A stretch of DNA of 64,000 nucleotides from Streptomyces coacervatus (GTDB lineage: Bacteria; Actinomycetota; Actinomycetes; Streptomycetales; Streptomycetaceae). The notes under the pieces were generated by a model. The model had not been told where the DNA came from and did no database searches. It was given only the letters and a program-made list of their open reading frames with translations. Made by a program: the position numbers and the translations under genes. The stretch spans positions 372,001 to 436,000 of the forward strand of contig NZ_JARHTP010000003.1 of NCBI RefSeq assembly GCF_029223485.1, in the 5' to 3' direction. Below, in pieces: positions 16,693 through 25,275 of this stretch (within the stretch, counting starts at the first letter, position 1; every line of letters starts with the position of its first letter).

Positions 16693-17907
16693 CTACTCAC
16701 CAGCGGGAGCATGCTCGGCGGCCGTCCGCACATCGATCTCCCGCCAGAACCCGGCCCGGATCGCATACCGGTCGTGCTCGTCGATCTGGTCGTCCTTGTG
16801 GGCGAGCAGCCCGAAGCGGGCGGCGTAGCGCAGCAGCTCCCCGTCGATGCGGTGCGGGACCCGCGGGTACATCCCGGACAGCTTCTGCAGATGGCTCTGG
16901 TCGCCCAGCCGCTCCATCCACCGCCGCGCGAACACCTGCCCGACCTCGTACGGATCGCCGCCGACCGTGGTGATGTCCTCCTCGCGGTCGGCCCACCGCT
17001 GCTCCGCGGTGGTCAGCTGCGCCAGCGTCGGCATGGAGGCGACCTCGGGCGACTCGGCGGCGGGCCGGTCGACCCAGCCCTTGTCGGAGGACCAGCGCAG
17101 GGTCGCGTTCGCCGGGTGCTGGGCGGGCTGCACTCCGGGGGCGCGCAGCGCGGCCAGGTCCTTCGGAGTGGGCACGCCCTTGGGCGCGGGCACCCGCTCC
17201 TGCGTGCCGTTCTCGGAGCCGGCCGCCGCGGGCATGTGCTCGCCCTCCTCGACGGTCCGCTCGGCCGCGGCGGCGAGCGCGGACTCCGGCAGCGGCGCGG
17301 AGAGGATCGCGGCGATCTCGGGCCGGGGCACCGGCGGCGGCGCGCAGATCCCGCCGAGCTCCTTGGCCCGTACCGCCTTGGTGATCCAGGTGCGGTCGAG
17401 CACACGCCGCTCGTCCGCCTCGGCGACCAGGTCCTCGGACTGGTTGTAGTCCCCGTCGGCGGCCTGCACGGCCCAAAGGTGTACGGCGACGCCGTGCTCC
17501 TTGGCGGCCATCATGCCCGGCAGCAGATCGCCGTCACCCGTCACCAGCACCACATCCGAGCAGGCGCGGTTTCTGGCCAGCTCGGTGAGCTCGGCGTGCA
17601 TGGCGGCGTCGACGCCTTTTTGCGCCCAGCGTCCGTCGCTGCGGGTCAGGGCGCCGAGGCGGACGGTGACCCGGGGCATCACGCGCAGCCTGCGGTGCTC
17701 GGGCTGGGGGACGCGGTCGGGGGCGCCGTCGAACCAGTAGATGCGCAGCAGCGGCCGTTCCGTGTCGGACTCGGCGCGTTCTCGCAGGGCCTGGATGAGG
17801 GCGGCATGATCGACGGTGATGCGGGAGCGTGAGGGCTCCCCGGCGAGGAGACTGGCGGCGGCCCCCAGCAGATACCCGGCGTCCACCAGGACGATGCAGC
17901 GGTCCAC
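16693..17907 (-). CDS. NYN-domain (PIN-like) predicted ribonuclease
   Basis: A 404-residue protein. Residues 1-155 form a NYN/LabA-type PIN domain: CIVLVDAGYLL at the start, then a GVDAAMHAEL segment and VVLVTGDGDLLPGMMAAKEHG, which supply the acidic cluster for metal-dependent RNA cleavage. A low-complexity linker (about 185-280) leads to a C-terminal helical region of about 90 residues (PYEVGQVFARRWMERLGDQ) that could be a winged-helix nucleic-acid binding domain. GTG at 17907 is chosen because AGAGG lies 9 bases upstream; GTG at 17916 is the alternative. The target is unknown. No partner gene is adjacent. Confidence 0.8.
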   Translation of the reverse strand: MDRCIVLVDAGYLLGAAASLLAGEPSRSRITVDHAALIQALRERAESDTERPLLRIYWFDGAPDRVPQPEHRRLRVMPRVTVRLGALTRSDGRWAQKGVDAAMHAELTELARNRACSDVVLVTGDGDLLPGMMAAKEHGVAVHLWAVQAADGDYNQSEDLVAEADERRVLDRTWITKAVRAKELGGICAPPPVPRPEIAAILSAPLPESALAAAAERTVEEGEHMPAAAGSENGTQERVPAPKGVPTPKDLAALRAPGVQPAQHPANATLRWSSDKGWVDRPAAESPEVASMPTLAQLTTAEQRWADREEDITTVGGDPYEVGQVFARRWMERLGDQSHLQKLSGMYPRVPHRIDGELLRYAARFGLLAHKDDQIDEHDRYAIRAGFWREIDVRTAAEHAPAGE

Positions 17908-18141
17908 GCGATCCACCCTCTTTCCGGGAGGTTTGCTTCGGGCTTCCTTCGAGTCTGCCCGACTGCGCGAGGGTTAACGGCCCGAACTCGATCTTCGGCG
18001 TGGCGTTTCGGGCCGCGCCCCGCGTCCTCGCGCCCCGAGAAACCCTGTCACAGACGGTAATTATCCGAAATGCGCTCGTTGTCAGCCTATGTGAATCTGG
18101 TCGCGGCCCTGGCCCCTAGATCCCCCGCAGGAGGCAGAACC

Positions 18142-18306
18142 ATGGCCAAGAACAAGAACCGTGAGCGAAAGCAGCCGCAGTCCGAGCGCGGTCAGCAGGC
18201 GGCCCAGCAGTCCTCGATGGAGTCGCAGGCCGAGCACCGCACGAGCCAGGTGACGCCTGGCGACATGGCGCGCAAGGGCAAGCAGAAGCGCTTCGGTCAC
18301 AACTGA
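18142..18306 (+). CDS. Small hydrophilic protein (54 residues)
   Basis: A short, highly polar protein beginning MAKNKNRERKQPQSERG and ending MARKGKQKRFGHN. It has no hydrophobic core, so it is probably disordered. AGGAGG lies 7 bases before the ATG, one of the best ribosome sites in the window, and a strong palindromic terminator follows, so it is likely well expressed as a single-gene transcript. Such proteins are widely kept in Streptomyces without an assigned function. Confidence 0.75.
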   Translation: MAKNKNRERKQPQSERGQQAAQQSSMESQAEHRTSQVTPGDMARKGKQKRFGHN

Positions 18307-18342
18307 CATCTGAATAACGGGTTGTTGAAACCCAGGCACACA

Positions 18343-18374
18343 GAGGGGCGCACCCGGTACCGGGTGCGCCCCTC
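18343..18374. terminator. Perfect 32-bp palindromic terminator
   Basis: GAGGGGCGCACCCGGT and its exact reverse complement meet at 18358/18359. It sits between the convergent small protein gene and dnaE and would stop transcription in both directions. Confidence 0.85.
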
Positions 18375-18389
18375 GCGCAGGTACGTCGC

Positions 18390-21300
18390 TCAGCCGGCCA
18401 GGCAGGACGGTCCGAGCAGCACCTTCAGGTCGCCGAAGAGCGCTGGATCCGGCTTCACACGGTGCCGGTCGAGGCGCAGCACCGTGGTCTTCGTCGGACC
18501 CTGGAGCTTGATCCGGACCTCGCTGTCGCCCTTGTGGTGGCTGAGGATCTCGCCGAGGCGGCTGACCATCGGCGGGGTGACCCGGGTGGCCGGGATGGTC
18601 AGGATCACGGGCGCGTTGGTGCCCGCGTTGGACAGGTCCGGGACCTGGAGTTCCATCGCCACCAGCCGCGGCACGTCCTCGCGCTTGTCGAGGCGGCCCT
18701 TGACGAACACGACGGCGTCCTCGACGAGTTGGGTCGACACCAGCTGGTAGGTCGCCGGGAAGAACATGCACTCGATGGAGCCCGCGAGGTCCTCGACGGT
18801 GGCGATCGCCCAGGCGTTGCCCTGCTTGGTCATCTTGCGCTGCAGGCCCGAGATGATGCCGCCGATGGTGACGACCGCGCCGTCCGCGTGCTCGCCCCCG
18901 GTGAGCTGGGAGATGCCCGCGTCGGCCTTGTCGGACAGCACATGCTCCAGGCCGAAGAGCGGGTGGTCGGAGACGTAGAGACCGAGCATCTCCCGCTCCT
19001 GGGCGAGCAGATACGACTTCTCCCACTCATCGGTGGTGAACTCGACGTCGAGTCCGAAGCCGGGCTCGTCGCTCTCCTCCTCGCCCATGCCGCCGAAGAG
19101 GTCGAACTGGCCCTCGGCCTCCTTGCGCTTGACCTGTACGACGTTGTCGATCATCGGCTCGAAGTGCGCGGTGAGGCCCTTGCGGGTGTGCCCCATCGTG
19201 TCGAAGGCGCCCGCCTTGATCAGCGATTCCGTGGTGCGCTTGTTGCAGGCGACCGCCTCGACCTTGTCGAGGTAGTCGGGGAAGGAGGCGTACTTCCCCT
19301 TCGCCTTGCGGGACTTGATGATCGACTCGACGACGTTCGTACCGACGTTGCGCACGGCCTCGAGGCCGAAGAGGATCACGTCGTCGCCCTGCGCGGCGAA
19401 GTTGTGCACCGACTCGTTGACGTTCGGCGGGAGCACCTTGATGCCCATGCGCCGGCACTCGTTCAGATAGACGGCGGACTTGTCCTTGTCGTCCTTGACC
19501 GAGGTCAGCAGCCCGGCCATGTACTCGGCGGGGTGGTTCGCCTTGAGGTAGGCGGTCCAGTACGAGACCAGGCCGTACGCGGCCGAGTGCGCCTTGTTGA
19601 ACGCGTAGCCGGCGAAGGGGACCAGCACGTCCCACAGGGCCTGGATGGCCTCGTCGCTGTAGCCGTTCTTCTGGGCGCCGGCCTGGAAGATGGTGAAGTT
19701 CTTCGCCAGCTCGTCGGGCTTCTTCTTGCCCATCACACGGCGGAGGATGTCGGCCTCACCGAGCGAGTAGCCCGCGATGATCTGGGCAGCCTTCTGCACC
19801 TGCTCCTGGTAGACGATCAGGCCGTAGGTGACGGCGAGGACCTCTTCGAGGGGCTCCTCCAGCTCCTTGTGGATCGGAGTGATCTCCTGGAGCTTGTTCT
19901 TGCGGAGCGCGTAGTTGGTGTGCGAGTCCATGCCCATCGGGCCCGGACGGTAGAGCGCCGAGACGGCGGAGATGTCTTCGAAGTTGTCGGGCTTCATCAG
20001 ACGCAGCAGCGAGCGCATGGGGCCGCCGTCGAACTGGAAGACGCCGAGGGTCTCACCGCGCTGGAGCAGTTCGAAGGTCTTCGGATCGTCGAGCGGCAGG
20101 GCCAGCAGGTCGAGGTCGATGCCCTTGTTGGACTTCACCATCTTGACGGCGTCGTCCATGATCGTCAGGTTGCGCAGGCCGAGGAAGTCCATCTTCAGCA
20201 GGCCGAGCGACTCGCACTGCGGGTAGTCCCACTGCGTGATGGTCACGCCGTCCGTGTGCCGCACCCAGATGGGGGCGTGGTCGACGATCGGCTCGCTGGA
20301 CATGATCACGCCGGCGGCGTGCACGCCCATCTGCCGCACCAGGCCCTCGACGCCCTTCGCGGTGTCGATGACCTTCTTGACGTCCGGCTCGTTCTCGTAC
20401 ATCCCGCGGATCTCGCCCGCCTCGCTGTAGCGCGGGTGCGAGGGGTTGGTGATGCCGTCCAGGTCGATGCCCTTGCCGAGGACGTCGGCGGGCATGGCCT
20501 TGGTGAGGCGGTCACCCATCGCGTACGGGTAGCCCAGCACGCGCGCGGAGTCCTTGATCGCGTTCTTGGCCTTGATCTTGCCGTAGGTGCCGATCATGGC
20601 GACCTTGTCGGAGCCGTACTTCTCCGTCACATACCTGATCACTTCGACGCGCCTGCGCTCGTCGAAGTCGATGTCGACGTCGGGCATGGAGACGCGCTCG
20701 GGGTTGAGGAACCGCTCGAAGATCAGGCCGTGCGGGATCGGGTCGAGGTCGGTGATGCCCATGGCGTACGCGACGATCGAACCGGCCGCGGAGCCTCGGC
20801 CGGGGCCGACCGCGATGCCGTTGTTCTTGGCCCACATGATGAAGTCGGCGACGACGAGGAAGTAGCCCGGGAACCCCATCTGGATGATGACGTCCATCTC
20901 GTACTCGACCTGCTTCTGGCGGTCCTCGGGGACGCCGCCGGGGAAGCGGCGCTCCATGCCGAGGCGGACCTCCTCCTTGAACCAGGTGACCTCGGTGTAA
21001 CCCTCGGGGATGTCGAACTTCGGCATGAGGTTCTTGGCCTCGAACATGCCGCTGGTGTCGATCTGTTCGGCCACCAGGAGGGTGTTGCGGCAGCCCTCCT
21101 GCCAGGCGTCCGAGGAGTCGACGGCGTACATCTCGTCCGTGGACTTCAGGTAGTAGCCGGTGCCGTCGAACTTGAAGCGGTCCGGGTCGGAGAGGTTCTT
21201 GCCGGTCTGGATGCACAGCAGGGCGTCGTGGGCGGTCGCCTCGTGCGCATACGTGTAGTGCGAGTCGTTCGTCACCAGCGGCGGGATGCCGAGCTTCTTG

Positions 21301-21929
21301 CCGATGTCGAGGAGGCCGTCGCGGACCCGGTGCTCGATGTCGATGCCGTGGTCCATCAGCTCCAGGAAGTAGCGGTCCTTGCCGAAGATGTCCTGGTACT
21401 CGGCGGCGGACTTCAGGGCCTCGTCGTACTGGCCGAGACGCAGCCGGGTCTGGAGCTCGCCGGAGGGGCAGCCGGTGGAGGCGATCAGGCCCTCGGACCA
21501 CTGGGAGATGGTCTCCTTGTCCATCCGGGGCCACTTCTGCAGCCAGCCCTCGGCGTACGCGTCCGAGGAGAGGCGGAAGAGGTTGTGCAGACCGGTCGCG
21601 TTGGCCGCCCAGATCGTCTTGTGGGTGTAACCACCCGAACCGGACACGTCGTCGCGCTTCTGGTGCGGCTGGCCCCACTGGATCTTGCGCTTGTTGCGCC
21701 GCGACTCGGGTGCGACATACGCCTCGATGCCGATGATCGGGGTGACCCCGGACTTCTTCGCGGTGTGGAAGAAGTCGTACGCCCCATGGAGGTTGCCGTG
21801 GTCGGACATGGCGATATGGGTCATGCCCATCTCGTTGCACGCGTTGAACATGTCCTTCAGCCGCGCGGCACCGTCCAGCAGCGAGTACTGGGTGTGGACG
21901 TGCAGGTGCGTGAACGGCGGCTTTGACAC
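18390..21929 (-). CDS. dnaE: DNA polymerase III alpha subunit
   Basis: The replicative polymerase, 1179 residues, DnaE1 class. The N-terminal PHP domain begins FTHLHVHTQYSLLDG. The polymerase core holds GPGRGSAAGSIVAYAMG and the catalytic aspartates in MPDVDIDFDE near residue 415. VMGKKKPDELA and the fingers/thumb region follow, then a helix-hairpin-helix part and an OB-fold near residue 1030 (VTIGGIISGLQRK). GTG at 21929 has GGAGG 9 bases upstream. It is transcribed alone, divergent from the DUF2252 gene, and ends at a bidirectional terminator. Confidence 0.97.
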   Translation of the reverse strand: MSKPPFTHLHVHTQYSLLDGAARLKDMFNACNEMGMTHIAMSDHGNLHGAYDFFHTAKKSGVTPIIGIEAYVAPESRRNKRKIQWGQPHQKRDDVSGSGGYTHKTIWAANATGLHNLFRLSSDAYAEGWLQKWPRMDKETISQWSEGLIASTGCPSGELQTRLRLGQYDEALKSAAEYQDIFGKDRYFLELMDHGIDIEHRVRDGLLDIGKKLGIPPLVTNDSHYTYAHEATAHDALLCIQTGKNLSDPDRFKFDGTGYYLKSTDEMYAVDSSDAWQEGCRNTLLVAEQIDTSGMFEAKNLMPKFDIPEGYTEVTWFKEEVRLGMERRFPGGVPEDRQKQVEYEMDVIIQMGFPGYFLVVADFIMWAKNNGIAVGPGRGSAAGSIVAYAMGITDLDPIPHGLIFERFLNPERVSMPDVDIDFDERRRVEVIRYVTEKYGSDKVAMIGTYGKIKAKNAIKDSARVLGYPYAMGDRLTKAMPADVLGKGIDLDGITNPSHPRYSEAGEIRGMYENEPDVKKVIDTAKGVEGLVRQMGVHAAGVIMSSEPIVDHAPIWVRHTDGVTITQWDYPQCESLGLLKMDFLGLRNLTIMDDAVKMVKSNKGIDLDLLALPLDDPKTFELLQRGETLGVFQFDGGPMRSLLRLMKPDNFEDISAVSALYRPGPMGMDSHTNYALRKNKLQEITPIHKELEEPLEEVLAVTYGLIVYQEQVQKAAQIIAGYSLGEADILRRVMGKKKPDELAKNFTIFQAGAQKNGYSDEAIQALWDVLVPFAGYAFNKAHSAAYGLVSYWTAYLKANHPAEYMAGLLTSVKDDKDKSAVYLNECRRMGIKVLPPNVNESVHNFAAQGDDVILFGLEAVRNVGTNVVESIIKSRKAKGKYASFPDYLDKVEAVACNKRTTESLIKAGAFDTMGHTRKGLTAHFEPMIDNVVQVKRKEAEGQFDLFGGMGEEESDEPGFGLDVEFTTDEWEKSYLLAQEREMLGLYVSDHPLFGLEHVLSDKADAGISQLTGGEHADGAVVTIGGIISGLQRKMTKQGNAWAIATVEDLAGSIECMFFPATYQLVSTQLVEDAVVFVKGRLDKREDVPRLVAMELQVPDLSNAGTNAPVILTIPATRVTPPMVSRLGEILSHHKGDSEVRIKLQGPTKTTVLRLDRHRVKPDPALFGDLKVLLGPSCLAG

Positions 21930-22134
21930 GGTCGGGCCTCCAAGGGAAACACTGGACGAAGGGCTGGCGGACAGTCCTGGGGTCAGCGTCGAAGTCTATG
22001 CCTCGGGACTGACAATCCGAGGGCTGCCCCGCGTACCTTCACTGCGAGGATGGCGGGCACTTCCGCGCACCCTCGGCCGTTGGAAACAACAGAAACGCCG
22101 TCGTACACATCCATGCACCAGGAGGCACCCCGCG

Positions 22135-23460
22135 ATGCCGGTTCCCCAGCTCAACGACGAGCAGCGCGGCGAGGAGATCCTCGCCGTCTTCGACACCGCC
22201 TTCGGCCGGCTCCTGGCCGCCGACCCGGCCGCGTTCCGCGTGAAGTTCCGGAAGATGGCGGCCTCGGCCTTCGCGTTCTACCGGGGTACGGCGGGCCTCT
22301 TCTACCACGACCTGGATGCCGAGAAGCGGGGCGGCCCGTACCTCGACGAGCGCACCTCGCGCGTGTGGATCCACGGCGACCTGCACGCGGAGAACTTCGG
22401 CACGTACATGGACGCGAACGGCCGCCTGATCTTCAACGTCAACGACTTCGACGAGGCGTACGTCGGCCCCTTCACCTGGGACCTGAAGCGTTTCTCCGCC
22501 TCCATCGCCCTCATCGGGTACGCGAAGGCGCTCAGCGACGAGCAGATCACCGAGCTGGTGCAGGTGTACGCGGGCGCGTACCGCGAGCGCATCCACGCCC
22601 TGGCCACCGGCGCGAAGAGCGACGAGGTGCCGCCGTTCACGCTGGACACCGCCGAGGGCCCGCTGCTCGGCGCCCTGCGCGCCGCCCGCTCGCTGACCCG
22701 CTTCGAGCTGCTGGACTCCATGACGGAGATCCGCGACTTCGAGCGCCGCTTCGCGCCCGGCGGCGGCTCGATCGAGCTGGACGCGGCGACCCGTTACAAG
22801 GTCCTCGCCGCCTTCGACGGCTATCTGGAGACGCTGCCGGACTCCTCACTGGCCCGCCCGGACTCGTACCGGGTGAAGGACGTGGTCGGCCGCCGGGGCA
22901 TCGGTATCGGGTCGGCCGGTCTGCCGTCGTACAACATTCTCCTGGAGGGCCACAGCGACGCCCTGGAGAACGATGTGGTGATCTACATCAAGCAGGCCCA
23001 GACCCCGGCCGTCTCCCGGCACATCACCGACCCGGCGATCCGCGACTACTTCCAGCACGAGGGGCACCGCACGGTGATCTCCCAGCGCGCCCTGCAGGCG
23101 CACGCCGACCCGTGGCTGGGCTGGACCGAGCTGGATGGCGCGGGGCAGCTGGTCGCCGAGGTGTCGCCGTACGCCGTCGACCTGGACTGGGGCGACATCG
23201 ACGACCCGGAGGAGATCGCGGCCGTCGTCGCCGACCTCGGCCGGGCCACGGCCACCATGCACGCGGCGGCGGACGACACCTCCGGCGAGTCCCTGGTGCC
23301 GTTCTCCACCGAGCGGGCCATCGACGCGGCGATCGCCGCCGACGAGGACGGCTTCGCGGGCGTACTGACCGACTTCGCGCACTCCTACGGCGCACGCGCG
23401 CGTGCCGACCACCAGATCTTCGTGGACCTGTTCCGCAACGGGCGGATCCCGGGTCTCTGA
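22135..23460 (+). CDS. DUF2252 protein with kinase-like fold
   Basis: A 441-residue protein of the DUF2252 family. The sequence WIHGDLHAENFGTYMD followed by FNVNDFDEAYVGPFTWDLKR strongly resembles the catalytic loop and metal-binding DFD of aminoglycoside phosphotransferase/protein kinase-fold enzymes. A lysine-containing N-terminal part (RVKFRKMAASAFAFYRG) and an IGIGSAGLPSYNILLEG segment complete a kinase-like layout. No substrate is known. ATG at 22135 has GGAGG 9 bases upstream. It stands alone, divergent from dnaE. Confidence 0.82.
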   Translation: MPVPQLNDEQRGEEILAVFDTAFGRLLAADPAAFRVKFRKMAASAFAFYRGTAGLFYHDLDAEKRGGPYLDERTSRVWIHGDLHAENFGTYMDANGRLIFNVNDFDEAYVGPFTWDLKRFSASIALIGYAKALSDEQITELVQVYAGAYRERIHALATGAKSDEVPPFTLDTAEGPLLGALRAARSLTRFELLDSMTEIRDFERRFAPGGGSIELDAATRYKVLAAFDGYLETLPDSSLARPDSYRVKDVVGRRGIGIGSAGLPSYNILLEGHSDALENDVVIYIKQAQTPAVSRHITDPAIRDYFQHEGHRTVISQRALQAHADPWLGWTELDGAGQLVAEVSPYAVDLDWGDIDDPEEIAAVVADLGRATATMHAAADDTSGESLVPFSTERAIDAAIAADEDGFAGVLTDFAHSYGARARADHQIFVDLFRNGRIPGL

Positions 23461-23527
23461 CAGTCCGTAATCTCACAGGGAGCTTTTAGGGGTCCCTTAC
23501 CGGACCGCATGACAGACTCTCCACGCT

Positions 23528-24232
23528 ATGGACATATCCGGGACCCAGCTACGAGCCGTGCGCGCGGCGCTGTTCACGGCACTCGTCGTGACGCTCAGCA
23601 CCGCGTCGCACGTGCTGCTGTCGCGGGTCCCGCTGCCCTTGAACACGGTGGCCGCGGTCGCCGCCACCGTGTTCGTGGTCGCCTACGCCCTGGCCGGGCG
23701 CGAGCGCGGTTTCGCGCGGATCGCCGTCCTGCTGGTCCCGCTGGAGCTGGCCGCCGACACGGTCTTCACTACCGGCCAGCATGTCTGCTACGGCCGCGCG
23801 GGCGGCCCCGTCGCCGGGCCGCTGCGCTCCTTCGGCTTCGACGTGCTGTGCGGCAACGGCACCGGTATCGGCACCGGGGCAACTGCCCCGCTGACCCGCG
23901 TGACCGGCGCCGGCACCGACCGGCTCGCCGCCCTGCTCTCCCACGCCGACCCGGCGACCGCCTGGCTGCTGCTGGCCGCTCATGTCGGCGTCGGTCTGCT
24001 GGCCGCCGCCTGGCTGCGCCGCGGCGAGCGGGCGCTGGCCCAGCTGGTCCGCGCGGTGACCGCGACCACGTTCCGTCCGCTGCTGCTGGCCGTCGCCGCG
24101 GTGACCGTCCGGCCGGCCGCGCCGGTGCGGCGCGTACGGCACACCGGCCGCCCCGTGGCCGCCGCCCGCGAGCGGCTCCTCGTGCACTCCCTGGGACGGC
24201 GTGGACCGCCGTGCTCGGTCGTCTTCGCCTGA
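23528..24232 (+). CDS. Hypothetical membrane protein upstream of a thiol oxidoreductase
   Basis: A 234-residue protein with about four hydrophobic helices: residues about 11-33, 37-57, 63-82 and 144-163. The loop between the third and fourth helices contains two cysteines (QHVCYGRAG and DVLCGNGTG) in a predicted outward segment. The arginine-rich C-terminus is likely cytosolic. I do not recognise a family. It precedes the CPVC-containing DsbA-like gene by 116 bp on the same strand, so a redox link is possible but unproven. Confidence 0.6.
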   Translation: MDISGTQLRAVRAALFTALVVTLSTASHVLLSRVPLPLNTVAAVAATVFVVAYALAGRERGFARIAVLLVPLELAADTVFTTGQHVCYGRAGGPVAGPLRSFGFDVLCGNGTGIGTGATAPLTRVTGAGTDRLAALLSHADPATAWLLLAAHVGVGLLAAAWLRRGERALAQLVRAVTATTFRPLLLAVAAVTVRPAAPVRRVRHTGRPVAAARERLLVHSLGRRGPPCSVVFA

Positions 24233-24348
24233 GCGGCACCTGGTGCGCCACCACACGCACCGTCGCTTCGCACAGCACCTGAGCACGACCAGTCCCCCAC
24301 ACGTATCCCGCGTACGGAATGTGCGCGTCCCACATGGAGAACACCGAC

Positions 24349-25167
24349 ATGAGCAAGCGGAACAGCCAGGCTTCGAAGACGGCGGCCCGAGAGCGGCTGC
24401 GGCAGGAGCGCGAGCGGCAGGCCAAGAAGGCCAAGGTCAAGCGGCAGGCCATAGTGGCCGGTTCGATCGTGGCCGTACTGGCGGCGGCCGGCGGCATAGG
24501 CTACGCCGTCGTCCAGGCCAACAAGCCCAGCTACTGGGAGGGCCTGAAGGACGCCAAGGTCACGGCTCCCGCCAACACCACGGGCGCCAAGGGCACCACC
24601 GTGGTCATAGGCAAGAGCACCGCCAAGAAGACCCTCAAGATCTACGAAGACCCGCGCTGTCCCGTCTGCGCCCAGTTCGAGCAGACCGTCGGCTCGACCT
24701 TCAAGAAGGACCTCGACTCCGGCAAGTACAAGTTCCAGTACGTCGGCGCCACCTTCATCGACAACAAGGACAACGGCGAGGGCTCCAAGAACGCGCTGAG
24801 CGCCCTGGGCGCCGCGCTGAACGTCAGCGACCAGGCGTTCCTCGACTACAAGGCCGCGCTGTACTCGGCGAAGTGGCACCCGGACGAGACCACCGACAAG
24901 TTCAAGGACGACAGCTACCTCATCAAGGTCGCCCAGACCGTCCCCACGCTGAAGGACAACACGCAGTTCCAGAACGCGGTCAAGAAGGGCACCTACGACG
25001 CCTGGGCGATGGCCATGTCGAAGACCTTCGACAACAACAAGGACGGCGTGACCGGTACGCCGGGCTTCGTCATGGACGGCAAGCAGCTCTTCGCCGACGG
25101 CAAGAGCACGCCGCTCCTGACGGTGGCCGACTTCAACAGGGTGGTGGGGGCGGCCCTCAAGGGCTGA
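24349..25167 (+). CDS. Membrane-anchored DsbA/thioredoxin-fold oxidoreductase
   Basis: A 272-residue protein with a charged cytosolic N-terminus (about 35 residues rich in Arg, Lys and Gln), one transmembrane helix (IVAGSIVAVLAAAGGIGYAVV, near residues 36-56) and an extracytoplasmic thioredoxin-like domain. The active-site motif is CPVC in YEDPRCPVCAQFE, with the cis-proline in TGTPGFVMDG. This matches actinobacterial DsbA-like proteins that make or shuffle disulfides outside the membrane. GGAG lies 9 bases before the ATG at 24349. A strong hairpin follows at 25212-25245. Confidence 0.87.
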   Translation: MSKRNSQASKTAARERLRQERERQAKKAKVKRQAIVAGSIVAVLAAAGGIGYAVVQANKPSYWEGLKDAKVTAPANTTGAKGTTVVIGKSTAKKTLKIYEDPRCPVCAQFEQTVGSTFKKDLDSGKYKFQYVGATFIDNKDNGEGSKNALSALGAALNVSDQAFLDYKAALYSAKWHPDETTDKFKDDSYLIKVAQTVPTLKDNTQFQNAVKKGTYDAWAMAMSKTFDNNKDGVTGTPGFVMDGKQLFADGKSTPLLTVADFNRVVGAALKG

Positions 25168-25188
25168 CGCCGAAAGGGCTGACGCCGA
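25159..25188 (+). repeat. 15-bp perfect tandem duplication over a stop codon
   Basis: AAGGGCTGACGCCGA occurs twice head to tail and contains the TGA that ends the DsbA-like gene. The duplication repeats the end of the coding region into the untranslated sequence. Confidence 0.9.
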
Positions 25189-25211
25189 TGGGGAATCCAG
25201 CCTCCGCATGA

Positions 25212-25245
25212 AGAGCGGGCGAACTTTTACGAGTTCGCCCGCTCT
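25212..25245 (+). terminator. 13-bp stem terminator after the DsbA-like gene
   Basis: AGAGCGGGCGAAC (25212-25224) pairs perfectly with GTTCGCCCGCTCT (25233-25245) over an 8-base loop. It ends the transcript just before phoD. Confidence 0.85.
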
Positions 25246-25275
25246 CGTTAATACCGCTCAGTAACCTGATCGCTC

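Noticed and set aside
18462..21926. A very long open frame on the plus strand opposite dnaE
   Set aside because: It is a mirror of dnaE codon bias in GC-rich DNA, with biased composition and no recognisable motif. Similar frames lie opposite ileS (about 34934-38563), hisD and rsmH and were left out.
25246..25275. PHO box before phoD
   Set aside because: PhoP control is expected for the family, but no convincing tandem GTTCA-type direct repeats lie in the short gap.
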